Of a stretch of DNA of 64,000 nucleotides, positions 26,176 to 35,093 are shown in pieces. A program made the translations under genes and the position numbers. Every line of letters starts with the position of its first letter. Positions within the stretch are counted from its first letter, which is position 1. Origin of the DNA: Streptomyces sp. NBC_00353 (lineage in GTDB: Bacteria; Actinomycetota; Actinomycetes; Streptomycetales; Streptomycetaceae); assembly GCF_036108815.1 (NCBI RefSeq), contig NZ_CP107985.1, forward strand, positions 4,402,001 through 4,466,000, written 5' to 3'. The notes under the pieces are model-generated. The model had not been told where the DNA came from, searched no databases, and saw nothing but the letters and a program-made list of their open reading frames with translations.

Positions 26176-27726
26176 CTAGGCCAGCGCTCCGGTCACCGGC
26201 TCCACGGCCGCGACCAGCTTCCCGCCCCGCACGAACGCCTCCGCCGCAGCCAGATCGGGCGACAGGAAGCGGTCCGGTCCCGGTCCCTCGACGCCCGCCG
26301 CCCGCAGCGCCTCGATGGCGGCCAGGGACGCGGGCGCCGGGGTGAGCCCCTCGGCGGCGCGCAGTTCGATGGCGCGGGTCGCCGCGTACAGCTCGACGGC
26401 GACGATCCGGCCGAGGTTCTCGACGGCGGTACGGAGCTTGCGCGCCGCCGACCAGCCCATGGAGACGTGGTCCTCCTGCATGGCGGAGGACGGGATGGAG
26501 TCCGCCGACGCCGGGACCGCGAGCCGCTTCATCTCACTGACCAGGGCGGCCTGCGTGTACTGGGCGATCATCAGACCCGAGTCGACACCGGCGTCGTCGG
26601 CGAGGAACGGCGGCAGACCGTGCGAACGGTTCTTGTCCAGCAGCCGGTCCGTGCGGCGCTCGGTGATCGAGCCGAGGTCGGCGGCGACGATCGCCAGGAA
26701 GTCGAGCACGTACGCCACCGGGGCGCCGTGGAAGTTGCCGTTGGACTCGACCCGCCCGTCCGGGAGGACGACGGGGTTGTCGACGGCGGAGGCCAGCTCA
26801 CGGTCGGCGACGATCCCGGCGTACGCGAGGGTGTCGCGCCCGGCACCGTTGACCTGGGGCGCGCAACGCACGGAGTAGGCGTCCTGGACGCGCGGCGCGT
26901 CGTCCTGGTGGTGGCCGGTGAGGCCGGAACCGGCAAGCACCCGCAGCATGTTGTCGGCGCTTGCGCCCTGACCCGGGTGCGGCCGTATGGCGTGCAGCTC
27001 CGGGGCGAGGACCTTGTCCGTACCGAGCAGCGCCTCCAGGCTCAGCGCGGCGGTGATGTCGGCGGAGGTGTAGAGGCTGCGCAGGTCGGCGAGGGCCATC
27101 ACGAGCATGCCGAGCATGCCGTCCGTGCCGTTGAGGAGGGCGAGGCCCTCCTTCTCGCGGAGTTCGACGGGGGTGATGCCGTGCGCGGCGAGCAGCTCGC
27201 CGGCCGGGCGCACGATGCCGTCGGGGCCCTCCGCGTCACCCTCGCCCATCAGCGTCAGGGCGCAGTGCGAGAGCGGCGCCAGGTCGCCCGAGCAGCCGAG
27301 CGAGCCGTACTCGTGCACGACGGGGGTGATGCCGGCGTTCAGTACGTCGGCCATGGTCTGCGCGACCTCGGGGCGTACGCCGGTGCGGCCCGAGCAGACC
27401 GTCTTCAGGCGCAGGAACATCAGCGCCCGTACGACCTCGCGCTCGACGCGCGGGCCCATGCCGGCCGCGTGCGAGCGGACGATGTTGCGCTGGAGCTGGG
27501 CCCGCAGCTCGGGGCTGATGTGGCGGGTGGCGAGTGCGCCGAAGCCGGTGGAGACGCCGTAGACCGGTTCGGGCTTGGCGGCCAGGGCGTCCACGATCTC
27601 GCGGGCGGCGGCAAGCGCGCTCACGGCGGCTGCGGAGAGCTCGACGCGGGCGCCCGCGCGGGCCACGGCGATGACGTCCTCTGCGGTGGTACCGGACGTC
27701 CCCACCACGACTGTGTGCATATCCAT
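26176..27726 (-). CDS. hutH: Histidine ammonia-lyase
   Basis: 516 residues, usual family length. It deaminates L-histidine to urocanate, the first step of histidine use. The MIO cofactor forms from three residues in the GSLG-x-SGDLAPLSH motif; here they read Cys145-Ser146-Gly147 instead of the common Ala-Ser-Gly. YGVSTGFG near residue 59 supplies the catalytic Tyr. SHAAGMG contains the His expected for histidine rather than tyrosine or phenylalanine specificity. QDAYSVRCAPQVNG is the other family signature. Monocistronic in this window; other hut genes are not adjacent. Confidence 0.94.
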   Translation of the reverse strand: MDMHTVVVGTSGTTAEDVIAVARAGARVELSAAAVSALAAAREIVDALAAKPEPVYGVSTGFGALATRHISPELRAQLQRNIVRSHAAGMGPRVEREVVRALMFLRLKTVCSGRTGVRPEVAQTMADVLNAGITPVVHEYGSLGCSGDLAPLSHCALTLMGEGDAEGPDGIVRPAGELLAAHGITPVELREKEGLALLNGTDGMLGMLVMALADLRSLYTSADITAALSLEALLGTDKVLAPELHAIRPHPGQGASADNMLRVLAGSGLTGHHQDDAPRVQDAYSVRCAPQVNGAGRDTLAYAGIVADRELASAVDNPVVLPDGRVESNGNFHGAPVAYVLDFLAIVAADLGSITERRTDRLLDKNRSHGLPPFLADDAGVDSGLMIAQYTQAALVSEMKRLAVPASADSIPSSAMQEDHVSMGWSAARKLRTAVENLGRIVAVELYAATRAIELRAAEGLTPAPASLAAIEALRAAGVEGPGPDRFLSPDLAAAEAFVRGGKLVAAVEPVTGALA

Positions 27727-27819
27727 ATTCAGAAGCGTACGGATTGAATCCCTTCATGTCACTAGTGGTCGTACGGTTGACCCCTTACCGGCCCGTTCGC
27801 GGATTCCGCCGGACGGCCC

Positions 27820-29004
27820 TCAGGGCCGGTTCCCGCGCAGCCGGCGGCGGTCGTGGGCGGACTTCGGCGGCGAGTCCGCCAGCCGGATGACCTCGCCGTC
27901 ACGCCCCGCCACCACCGGTTTCGCGGAGCGGGCCGCCTTCGCCCGGTACTGGGCCGCGTCCGCCAGACGGAACAGCCGCCGGGCCGAGGTCACCGGCCCG
28001 ATCGGGTCACCGGTCGAGGCAATCCCGCAGGCAACCCCGTCGCCCTGCTCCAACTCGGCCGCCCGGTCGCAGAGTTCGGTGGCCACCTCGATCACCTCGT
28101 CCGCGCCGGGCCCCACCGCCAGCAGGCAGAACTCATCACCGCCCAGCCGGGCGGCGAGGGCGCCGGGGAGCATCGCACCGCACCGGGACAGCACCGAGCC
28201 GAAACGTTCCAGCAGCCGGTCGCCGACCGCGTGGCCCAGGGAGTCGTTGACCCCCTTCAGACCGTTCAGATCGCAGACGACCAGACTGACCACCGTGCCG
28301 TCGGCGCGGTGCAGCTCCACCGCCTCGTCGAGCCGCGCATCGACGGCCCGGCGGTTGGCCAGCCCGGTCAGCGGGTCGGTGAAGGCGAGCTTGCGGACCT
28401 CTTCGAGGCGCTCCGTCTGGGAGATGCCGGCGGCGACGACGGCAGCCAGCACGGTCGCGAAGTCCGCGTCCTCCCGCCCGAACACCGGCTCCCCCACCGG
28501 GCGCGCCACATAGAGCTCGCCCCAGGCCCGCCCGTGCAGGACGATCGGCGCGACCACACAGCAGCCGCGCCGTCGCCGTCGCAGGGCCGCCACGCGCTGA
28601 TGGCGGTAGACGCGCCCGTACCCGTGCGCACCCGCCACCGACGAATCGGCTTCGCCGTCCCCGGCGTCGTCGACCGGCCCGTCGGCGGTCTCCACCCAGG
28701 CGTCCGGCTCGCCGCCCCCCGCCCACCGTTCGTGCAGGAACTCGGTGATCTCCGGGAACTGATGCACCGGATACGTCTCGTCGTCGGGGAACTCCTCCTC
28801 CCCCTCGGCCCGTTCACCCGCGTTCACCAGCACCCGCAGCCGCCCCGGCCCCCGCTCCCACACGGAGAGCGCGGCGAAGGTGCCGCCCAACGCCTGGCAC
28901 GCCCCCAGCGCGGCCGCGCGCCAGGACTCCGGCGGGGTGTGCGCCGCCGCCATTGCCTGTGCAAGCGAAACCACGGCCCGCAGCCGCGCATCATCACCAC
29001 CCAT
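27820..29004 (-). CDS. GAF-GGDEF protein, probable diguanylate cyclase
   Basis: 394 residues. The N-terminal 200 residues resemble a GAF-type sensor. The C-terminal GGDEF domain has the intact GGDEF motif at 288-292 (ARLGGDEFCLLAVG), preceded by FTDPLTGLANRRAVDARLDE and CDLNGLKGVNDSLGHAVGD. It should make cyclic di-GMP, which in Streptomyces controls development through BldD. The RxxD inhibitory site normally five residues before GGDEF is absent, suggesting no product inhibition at that site. Cytosolic, with no membrane helix. It is near, but not overlapping, an enoyl-CoA hydratase gene and the adenylate cyclase gene, all on the minus strand. Confidence 0.88.
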   Translation of the reverse strand: MGGDDARLRAVVSLAQAMAAAHTPPESWRAAALGACQALGGTFAALSVWERGPGRLRVLVNAGERAEGEEEFPDDETYPVHQFPEITEFLHERWAGGGEPDAWVETADGPVDDAGDGEADSSVAGAHGYGRVYRHQRVAALRRRRRGCCVVAPIVLHGRAWGELYVARPVGEPVFGREDADFATVLAAVVAAGISQTERLEEVRKLAFTDPLTGLANRRAVDARLDEAVELHRADGTVVSLVVCDLNGLKGVNDSLGHAVGDRLLERFGSVLSRCGAMLPGALAARLGGDEFCLLAVGPGADEVIEVATELCDRAAELEQGDGVACGIASTGDPIGPVTSARRLFRLADAAQYRAKAARSAKPVVAGRDGEVIRLADSPPKSAHDRRRLRGNRP

Positions 29005-29090
29005 CGCTACATCTTATGTAGATTTGCGAAGTCTTGATCAGTTTGAGGCAATGAAAGGCGCGTACTGCGCGTCGGAGCGGTGACGCACCG

Positions 29091-29903
29091 TTACTCTCCG
29101 GGCCAGTTCGGCTTCCGCTTCTCGTTGAACGCGGCCACGCCCTCCGCCCGATCCCCGGAGAAGGCCACCGACCGCCAGGCCGCGTCCTCCACCTCCAGAC
29201 CGGCCCGCAGATCGAGCCCGTGCCCGAGCCGCAGCGCACGCTTCGCGGCGCGCAGGCCCACCGGTGAGTTGGCGGCGATCCGCCCGGCGAGCGCCAGCGC
29301 CTGCGCCCGGTCCTGTCCCGCCTCCACCAGTTCGTCGACCAGACCCAATTCCCGCGCCTCGGCCGCCTCCACCCGCCGGGCGGTGAAGACCAGCTCGGCA
29401 GCGCGTGCCGCACCGATCCGGCGCGGCAGCAACTGCGTACCGCCGCCGCCCGGGATGACACCGACCGAGACCTCGGGCAGGCCCACCACGGCCGTACGGT
29501 CGGCGACGATCAGATCGCAGGACAGCGCCAGCTCGAAGCCGCCGCCGAGTGCGAACCCGTGCACGGCGGCCACCGTCGGCATCGGCAGGTCGAGCACGCC
29601 GGTGTAGGCGGCGCGGGCGGTGGGCCGCTGGCGGACCAGCTCGGCGTCGGTGAACGAGTTCCGCTCCTTGAGGTCCGCGCCCACGCAGAAGGCGCGCTCG
29701 TGGCTGGAGGTGAGGACGGTGACCCGTACACCCTGGTCGGCGGCGAGCGCGGCGCAGGCGGCGCCGATCGAGCGGGCCATGTCCGTGGACACGGCGTTCA
29801 TGGCCTTCGGCCGGTCCAGGACCAGTTCGGCAACGTGCTCCTGGCCCTCATGGACCCGTACGACGACGAACTCCCCGAACCGCTGCTCGGACGTGACGGT
29901 CAT
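29091..29903 (-). CDS. Enoyl-CoA hydratase/isomerase family protein
   Basis: 270 residues, a crotonase-fold protein that hydrates or isomerises acyl-CoA double bonds. ERAFCVGADLKERN is the first oxyanion-hole segment, and HGFALGGGFELALSCDLIVA supplies the second oxyanion hole and one catalytic Glu. The second Glu is in LPEVSVGVIPGGGGTQLLPR. Both acids typical of hydratases appear present. Exact substrate unknown. Located between the GGDEF and adenylate cyclase genes in the same direction. Confidence 0.9.
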   Translation of the reverse strand: MTVTSEQRFGEFVVVRVHEGQEHVAELVLDRPKAMNAVSTDMARSIGAACAALAADQGVRVTVLTSSHERAFCVGADLKERNSFTDAELVRQRPTARAAYTGVLDLPMPTVAAVHGFALGGGFELALSCDLIVADRTAVVGLPEVSVGVIPGGGGTQLLPRRIGAARAAELVFTARRVEAAEARELGLVDELVEAGQDRAQALALAGRIAANSPVGLRAAKRALRLGHGLDLRAGLEVEDAAWRSVAFSGDRAEGVAAFNEKRKPNWPGE

Positions 29904-29977
29904 GGCTGCACCCCTCCGGTTAACGAGCGTTACCGGAGGATCCTAGGCCGCGCCCCGGACAGGGACAGGGACAGGCG

Positions 29978-31150
29978 TCAGGAGGTGCCTCGTCGTGCCA
30001 GCAGCCACGGTTCCACCACGCCGAGTCCACGCACCGGCCGCTGCCACATCGGCTGCAGCCCGTACCGGTACTTCGGCACGGCCAGCGGCTCCACACCCTC
30101 CGCGCGCTCCTTCTCGGCTGCCGCGGCCTCCTCCGCCGCCTGCGCCTCGGAGGCCGGGGCGTCACCCGTACGCGTCAGCTCCTCGGCCAAAGCGCCGTCC
30201 ACCAGTACGGCGTCCTTCGGCGCTATCGACGTGAGCCGGCTGGCGAGGTTCACCGTCGTACCGAAGACATCGCCCATCCGGGTCGTGACGGTGCCGAACG
30301 CGATACCGACCCGCAACGCCGGCATCGTCTCGTCCTGGGTCATCGCCTCTATCAGGCGAAGCGCGATCTCGGCCGCCGTGCCTGCGTCGTCGGCGGCGAA
30401 GAGAACCTCGTCGCCGAGGGTCTTGATGAGCCGGCCGCCGTGCGCGGCGACCAGATCGGCGGAGGTCGTCTCGAACGCCTCGACGAGCTCGCCGAGCTCC
30501 TCCTCCTCCAGCCGGCGGGTGAGCCGGGTGAAACCGACCAGGTCCGCGAAGCCGACGGCGAGCCTGCGGTCGACCATCTCGTCGTCGTCCGCGGCCTGCA
30601 CGACGCGGCCGGTCGCGGCGGCGAGCTGGCGACGCCAGACGTAGATGAGGAACTCCTCCAGCTCGGGCAGGAGCAGCTCGACCAGCGGGTACGTGACCTC
30701 GGTGCGGGTCATGCCGGGCTCGGGCGGCTCGGTCAGACCCTCCAGGAAGGAATCGATCTGCCACTCCGCCAGCCGGGCGGTGGTCTGCCCGGTGGACCGG
30801 GCGACCTGCACCGCCATCGGCTCGCTGAGCAGCCCGGCCTCGACGAGGCCCGCGAGCCGCCGAAGCGCCAGCACGTCCGCCTCGGTGAGCGCCTTGGCCT
30901 GCCCGATGTCGGCGAACCCCATGGCGCGCCAGAACCGGGACGCCAGGTCCATCGAGACTCCGGCGGTACGGGCCGCCTGGAACGGGGTATAGCGACGTTC
31001 GGCGCCCAGGATCAGCTGTTCCAGCCGGATCGCGAGGGGATCGTCGGTCGGTTCGGCCGTGTGGTCGACTTCGTGATGCGGTGTCGCGTGGACCGAGGGT
31101 TCCGGTGGGGGCTCCGCGCCCGCGCCGGAGGTCGTGTCGTCGACGGTCAC
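29978..31150 (-). CDS. cya: Class III adenylate cyclase
   Basis: 390 residues from GTG 31150. The N-terminal half (about 40-190) is an alpha-helical regulatory domain with a MerR-like segment, as in actinobacterial Cya proteins. The catalytic domain begins VGFADLVGFTRLTRRLEEEE near residue 205 with the metal-binding Asp. It continues with GGRLIKTLGDEVLFAADD and VGIAFGTVTTRMGDVFGTTV and NLASRLTS. It makes cAMP, which in Streptomyces is needed for germination and normal development. The promoter lies in the roughly 100 bp before the tandem-repeat array at 31335. Confidence 0.93.
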   Translation of the reverse strand: MTVDDTTSGAGAEPPPEPSVHATPHHEVDHTAEPTDDPLAIRLEQLILGAERRYTPFQAARTAGVSMDLASRFWRAMGFADIGQAKALTEADVLALRRLAGLVEAGLLSEPMAVQVARSTGQTTARLAEWQIDSFLEGLTEPPEPGMTRTEVTYPLVELLLPELEEFLIYVWRRQLAAATGRVVQAADDDEMVDRRLAVGFADLVGFTRLTRRLEEEELGELVEAFETTSADLVAAHGGRLIKTLGDEVLFAADDAGTAAEIALRLIEAMTQDETMPALRVGIAFGTVTTRMGDVFGTTVNLASRLTSIAPKDAVLVDGALAEELTRTGDAPASEAQAAEEAAAAEKERAEGVEPLAVPKYRYGLQPMWQRPVRGLGVVEPWLLARRGTS

Positions 31151-31854
31151 CAGCCGCCTCCTGCCCGTTCCCTGCGCACTGCCCTGCCGATCTGTCGGTG
31201 GATCGCCTCAACGATACGGCAGATGTGCGCTACCTCACGTCCTTAGGGCACCCCGGTACGGGGTTGGCCGGGGGCAGGGGCCGTGGGGGGTGCTCTTCGG
31301 TGGGTGGTTTCCACGGGGTGAAGGGCCGAGAGCACCCGGGGAACAGCCGGGTACGGGCCCGGTACGCGGGGCGCAGGGCCGTGGGGGCATACATGGGGCG
31401 GGGACCCGAGTGCCCGGGGAAGCCGGGGTGCGGGCCCGGTACGCGGGGCGCAGGGCCTGCGGAGGGCTTCCGCGGGGCAGAGACCTGAAGCACCCGGGGA
31501 ACAGCCGGGTACGGGCCCGGTACGTGGGGCACAGGGCCTGCGGAGGGCTTCCGCGGGGCAGAGACCTGAGCACCCGGGGAAGCCGGGGCGCGGGCCCGGT
31601 ACGTGGGGCACAGGGCCGTGGGGGCTCTCCACGGGGCGGGGACCCGAGTGCCCGGGAAACGGCCGGGGCGCGGGCCCGGTACGCGGGGCGCAGGGCCCGT
31701 GGGGGCATCCACGGGGCGGGGATCCGAGTGCCCGGGGAACAGCCGGGGCGCGGGGCCGGTACGTGGGGCGTACGCCCCACGGGGGTTTCCGCGGGTGCTG
31801 GGCTGAGCGCACCCGGGAAACGTTCAGTGGCGAGGCGGGCGCCCGGGCGTGGTT
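31151..31854. other. Long gene-free gap between birA and cya
   Basis: 704 bp, very G+C-rich. Positions 31151-31250 hold the cya promoter region, and 31335-31826 hold the tandem repeat array described separately. Positions 31255-31334 look like a degenerate earlier repeat unit. Long open frames cross it on both strands, but most unit lengths (78, 80, 80, 78, 80, 81) are not multiples of three, so frames drift between units; I call no gene. Confidence 0.6.
31335..31826. repeat. Tandem array of six 78-81 bp GC-rich repeat units plus a partial seventh
   Basis: Units start at 31335, 31413, 31493, 31573, 31651, 31731 and 31812 (partial), each beginning CCCGGGGAA or CCCGGGAAA. The most conserved block is GGGCCCGGTACG-Y-GGGGC followed by RCAGGGCC. 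Two unit types alternate: one with a CATACATGGGGCGGGGACC-like middle, one with CTTCCGCGGGGCAGAGACC. A degenerate unit precedes the array. It lies upstream of cya and downstream of birA, both minus strand, so it may be transcribed in the cya leader or between two transcripts. Confidence 0.92.
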
Positions 31855-32718
31855 CTAGGTGAGGCCGCCTTCCGCGTCCCGTAGATGCACGATGTCGCCC
31901 GCCGACACCTCCTGCAGGCCGTCGGCGGTGGACAGGATCAGGCGGCCGTCACCGTCGATCGCCACCGCCTCGCCGACGAGTGAACGGTCGCCGGGCAACT
32001 GGGCCCGTACCGTCCTGCCCAGCGTCGCGCAGCCCGCCGCGTAGGCCGCCTGCAGACCGCTCTGCGCCGCGTCCCCGCCGGCCGCGCGCCACTCGACGTA
32101 CCAGTGGTCCAGCGAGCGCAGTACGCCGCGCAGCAGCGTCTCCCGGTCGGTGGAGACCGCACCGGCCAGGGCGAGCGAGGCCGCCGTCGGGGCGGGCAGT
32201 TCGGTCGCACGGAGGGTGACGTTGAGGCCGATGCCGATGACGACGCCGTCCCCGGCTCGTTCGGCGAGGATGCCGCCCGTCTTGCGTTCCTCGCCCTCCA
32301 CGGTGACCAGCAGGTCGTTGGGCCACTTGAGTGCCGTGTCGACGCCCGCGGCCCGCGCCAGCCCGGTCGCGGTCGCGACCCCGGCGAGCAGCGGCAGCCA
32401 GCCCCACCGGTGGACCGGCACGTCGTCGCCGGGGGTCAGGTAGACGGAGAAGAACAGGCCCGAGCGGGCGGGCGCAGTCCAGGTCCGGTCGAGGCGGCCG
32501 CGGCCCGCAGTCTGTTCCTCGGCGACCAGAACCGTGCCCTCGGTCAGCTCCGCGGCCCGCGCCGCGAGGTCCGTGTTGGTGGACCCGGTGACGTTCACAA
32601 CGTCGAGCGAGGTCCACAGCCCGCCCGGCCGCAGCAGCCCGCGGCGCAGCGCGGGGACGTTCAGGGGCGGCCGGTCCAGGTCCGACCAGCGGTTCGGTGA
32701 CGCATCCGAAGGTGTCAT
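31855..32718 (-). CDS. birA: Biotin-[acetyl-CoA-carboxylase] ligase
   Basis: 287 residues from ATG 32718. It makes biotinyl-AMP and transfers biotin to the carrier lysine of carboxylases. The ligase domain has AEEQTAGRGRLDRTWTAP (the GRGR adenylation loop), KWPNDLLV and GIGLNVTLR, and ends in an SH3-like C-terminal domain (VGEAVAIDGDGRLILSTADG). There is no N-terminal DNA-binding helix-turn-helix, so it is the monofunctional type and does not repress biotin genes. It is divergent from pccB, whose partner AccA2 carries a biotin-accepting lysine, so the context fits. Confidence 0.95.
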   Translation of the reverse strand: MTPSDASPNRWSDLDRPPLNVPALRRGLLRPGGLWTSLDVVNVTGSTNTDLAARAAELTEGTVLVAEEQTAGRGRLDRTWTAPARSGLFFSVYLTPGDDVPVHRWGWLPLLAGVATATGLARAAGVDTALKWPNDLLVTVEGEERKTGGILAERAGDGVVIGIGLNVTLRATELPAPTAASLALAGAVSTDRETLLRGVLRSLDHWYVEWRAAGGDAAQSGLQAAYAAGCATLGRTVRAQLPGDRSLVGEAVAIDGDGRLILSTADGLQEVSAGDIVHLRDAEGGLT

Positions 32719-32908
32719 GCAAGCCACCCTAGGTGTGGCAAACGACGCACTGCCGAACGGTATCCGCGCCGATACGCTACGGATCAGTAGCCATTCCGAA
32801 CCTGATCGGCAGCTGCCGGACCGGTCGTCGTCGCGCACGCGGCCTCGCACGCAGCCGTAGAACCCACCAGTCAGCCGTCCCCGTGACCAGGCAGGGAGCC
32901 GCCACCCG

Positions 32909-34501
32909 ATGTCCGAGCCGGAAGAGATCGACATCCACACCACCGCGGGCAAGATCGCGGACCTGCAGCGCCGTATCGACGAGGCCACGCACGCCGGTTC
33001 CGCACGCGCAGTCGAAAAGCAGCACGCCAAGGGCAAGTTGACCGCCCGCGAGCGGGTCGATCTCCTGCTCGACGAGGGTTCCTTCGTGGAGCTCGACGAG
33101 TTCGCCCGGCACCGCTCCACCAACTTCGGTATCGAGAAGAACCGCCCGTACGGAGACGGTGTCGTCACCGGCTACGGGACGGTCGACGGCCGCCCCGTCT
33201 GCGTGTACTCGCAGGACTTCACCATCTTCGGCGGCTCGCTCGGCGAGGTCTACGGTGAGAAAATCGTCAAGGTGATGGACTTCGCGCTGAAGACCGGCTG
33301 CCCGGTCATCGGCATCAACGACGGCGGCGGCGCCCGCATCCAGGAGGGTGTGGCGGCGCTCGGTCTGTTCGCCGAGATCTTCCGCCGCAATGTGCACGCC
33401 TCGGGTGTCGTCCCGCAGATCTCGCTGATCGTCGGACCGTGCGCAGGCGGCGCGGTCTACTCCCCCGCGATCACCGACTTCACGGTCATGGTCGACCAGA
33501 CCTCGCACATGTTCATCACGGGCCCGGACGTCATCAAGACCGTCACCGGGGAGGACGTCGGCTTCGAGGAGCTGGGCGGAGCCCGTACGCACAACACCAC
33601 TTCGGGTGTGGCGCATCACATGGCGGGCGACGAGAAGGACGCCATCGAGTACGTCAAGTCGCTGCTGTCGTACCTCCCGTCGAACAACCTCTCCGAGGCG
33701 CCCGCCTTCCCGGAGGAGGCGGATCTCGCGACGACCGACGAGGACCGTGAGCTCGACACACTCATCCCGGACTCGGCGAACCAGCCGTACGACATGCACA
33801 CCGCGATCGAGCACGTGCTCGACGACGGCGAGTTCCTGGAGACGCAGGCCCTGTTCGCGCCGAACATCATCACCGGCTTCGGGCGTGTCGAGGGCTACCC
33901 CGTCGGCATCGTCGCCAACCAGCCGATGCAGTTCGCGGGCTGTCTGGACATCAACGCCAGCGAGAAGGCCGCACGCTTCGTCCGCACCTGCGACGCCTTC
34001 AACGTGCCGGTGCTGACCTTCGTCGACGTCCCCGGCTTCCTGCCCGGCGTCGACCAGGAGTACGGCGGCATCATCCGCCGCGGCGCCAAGCTGATCTACG
34101 CGTACGCGGAGGCGACCGTCCCGCTGATCACGGTGATCACCCGCAAGGCGTTCGGCGGCGCGTACGACGTCATGGGCTCCAAGCACCTGGGCGCGGACAT
34201 CAACGTCGCCTGGCCGACCGCCCAGATCGCCGTGATGGGCGCGCAGGGTGCGGTGAACATCCTGCACCGCCGCACCATCGCGGCCGTCACGGACCCCGAC
34301 GAGGCAGAGGCGACCCGCGCCGAGCTGATCGCCGACTACGAGGACACGCTGCTCAACCCGTACGTGGCGGCCGAGCGCGGCTACGTCGACGCGGTCATCA
34401 TGCCTTCCGAAACCCGGGCGCACGTGGTGAAGGGCCTGCGTCAGTTGCGCTCGAAGCGGGAATCACTGCCGCCGAAGAAGCACGGCAACATCCCCCTCTA
34501 G
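32909..34501 (+). CDS. pccB: Propionyl-CoA carboxylase beta (carboxyltransferase) subunit
   Basis: 530 residues. It transfers carboxyl from carboxybiotin to propionyl-CoA (and possibly acetyl-CoA), giving methylmalonyl-CoA for polyketides and lipids. N- and C-terminal crotonase-like halves carry the oxyanion-hole glycines GPCAGGAVYSPAITDF and KAFGGAYDVMGSKHLGAD. Asp420 in AYDVM corresponds to the Asp shown to set propionyl versus acetyl preference in S. coelicolor PccB. Followed after 14 bp by the epsilon-subunit gene; divergent from birA across about 190 bp that hold both promoters. Confidence 0.95.
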   Translation: MSEPEEIDIHTTAGKIADLQRRIDEATHAGSARAVEKQHAKGKLTARERVDLLLDEGSFVELDEFARHRSTNFGIEKNRPYGDGVVTGYGTVDGRPVCVYSQDFTIFGGSLGEVYGEKIVKVMDFALKTGCPVIGINDGGGARIQEGVAALGLFAEIFRRNVHASGVVPQISLIVGPCAGGAVYSPAITDFTVMVDQTSHMFITGPDVIKTVTGEDVGFEELGGARTHNTTSGVAHHMAGDEKDAIEYVKSLLSYLPSNNLSEAPAFPEEADLATTDEDRELDTLIPDSANQPYDMHTAIEHVLDDGEFLETQALFAPNIITGFGRVEGYPVGIVANQPMQFAGCLDINASEKAARFVRTCDAFNVPVLTFVDVPGFLPGVDQEYGGIIRRGAKLIYAYAEATVPLITVITRKAFGGAYDVMGSKHLGADINVAWPTAQIAVMGAQGAVNILHRRTIAAVTDPDEAEATRAELIADYEDTLLNPYVAAERGYVDAVIMPSETRAHVVKGLRQLRSKRESLPPKKHGNIPL

Positions 34502-34515
34502 AAAGGGTCCTGGCC

Positions 34516-34722
34516 ATGATCAAGGTCGTACGGGGCAACCCGACCCCGGAGGAGCTGGCTGCCGCACTGGCGGTGGTCCAGGCGCGCGCCGCGGCGACGG
34601 CCGCTGTGTCGTCCGGCGCGCCGGCGTTGCCCGAGCAGTGGTCCGACCCGGGCCGAATCGCCCGGCGGGACCGGCCTCGGCCGGGCCCACGGGCCTGGGC
34701 ACGGACGTACTGGCCCGTTTAG
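34516..34722 (+). CDS. Acyl-CoA carboxylase epsilon subunit
   Basis: 68 residues, beginning MIKVVRGNPTPEELAAALAV, the standard opening of actinobacterial carboxylase epsilon subunits (AccE/PccE). These short proteins bind the alpha and beta subunits and raise activity of the complex. The C-terminal WSDPGRIARRDRPRPG and final tryptophan are also typical. It lies 14 bp after pccB with ribosome binding site AAAGGG, so it is co-transcribed. Confidence 0.92.
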   Translation: MIKVVRGNPTPEELAAALAVVQARAAATAAVSSGAPALPEQWSDPGRIARRDRPRPGPRAWARTYWPV

Positions 34723-34890
34723 CGCCCGGCGGCCCGGCCGTCCGTTCGCACGGCGTCCTCGGAGGCCCGGACCCCCTGGTGGGTCCGGGCTTCCGCCGTG
34801 CCGCCGCACAGCGGCCCGGTCCGTACGCATCGGAGCGGCTGAGTACCCGTACTCAGGCGCCGTGGCGGCGGCCGCAGCAGGATCGGGACC

Positions 34891-35019
34891 ATGCTGTGGT
34901 CCGATCCCGAGAACAAGCCCCCCAAAGAGCTGCGCGACGCCCAGGACATGATGCGGCGCGTGTGGCTGGTGCTTGCGCTCGCCATGGTGGTCGCGATGTT
35001 CGTGCTGGGCACACGCTGA
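34891..35019 (+). CDS. 42-residue single-pass membrane protein
   Basis: ATG 34891 to TGA 35019 encodes 42 residues: a charged N-terminus (MLWSDPENKPPKELRDAQDM) and one C-terminal helix (VWLVLALAMVVAMFVLG) ending in TR. Third positions are almost all G or C and AGGATCGGG lies upstream, so coding is likely. It sits between the epsilon subunit and maf genes in the same direction and may belong to the carboxylase operon. Too short for many gene finders. Function unknown. Confidence 0.75.
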   Translation: MLWSDPENKPPKELRDAQDMMRRVWLVLALAMVVAMFVLGTR

Positions 35020-35093
35020 GGTGCTCCCCGGCACCCGCCCGCCCTGCGGACGCGGGGTCCCCCGGCGCGCCGGGCCCTTCTACGATGGCCGGT

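Noticed and set aside
31335..31826. CRISPR array
   Set aside because: Units are 78-81 bp and similar throughout; there are no short identical repeats separated by unique spacers and no cas genes.
31134..31862. Long frames across the tandem repeats, encoding periodic Gly/Arg or Pro/Arg peptides
   Set aside because: Most unit lengths are not multiples of three, so the peptide changes between units; no ribosome binding site or signal sequence supports translation.
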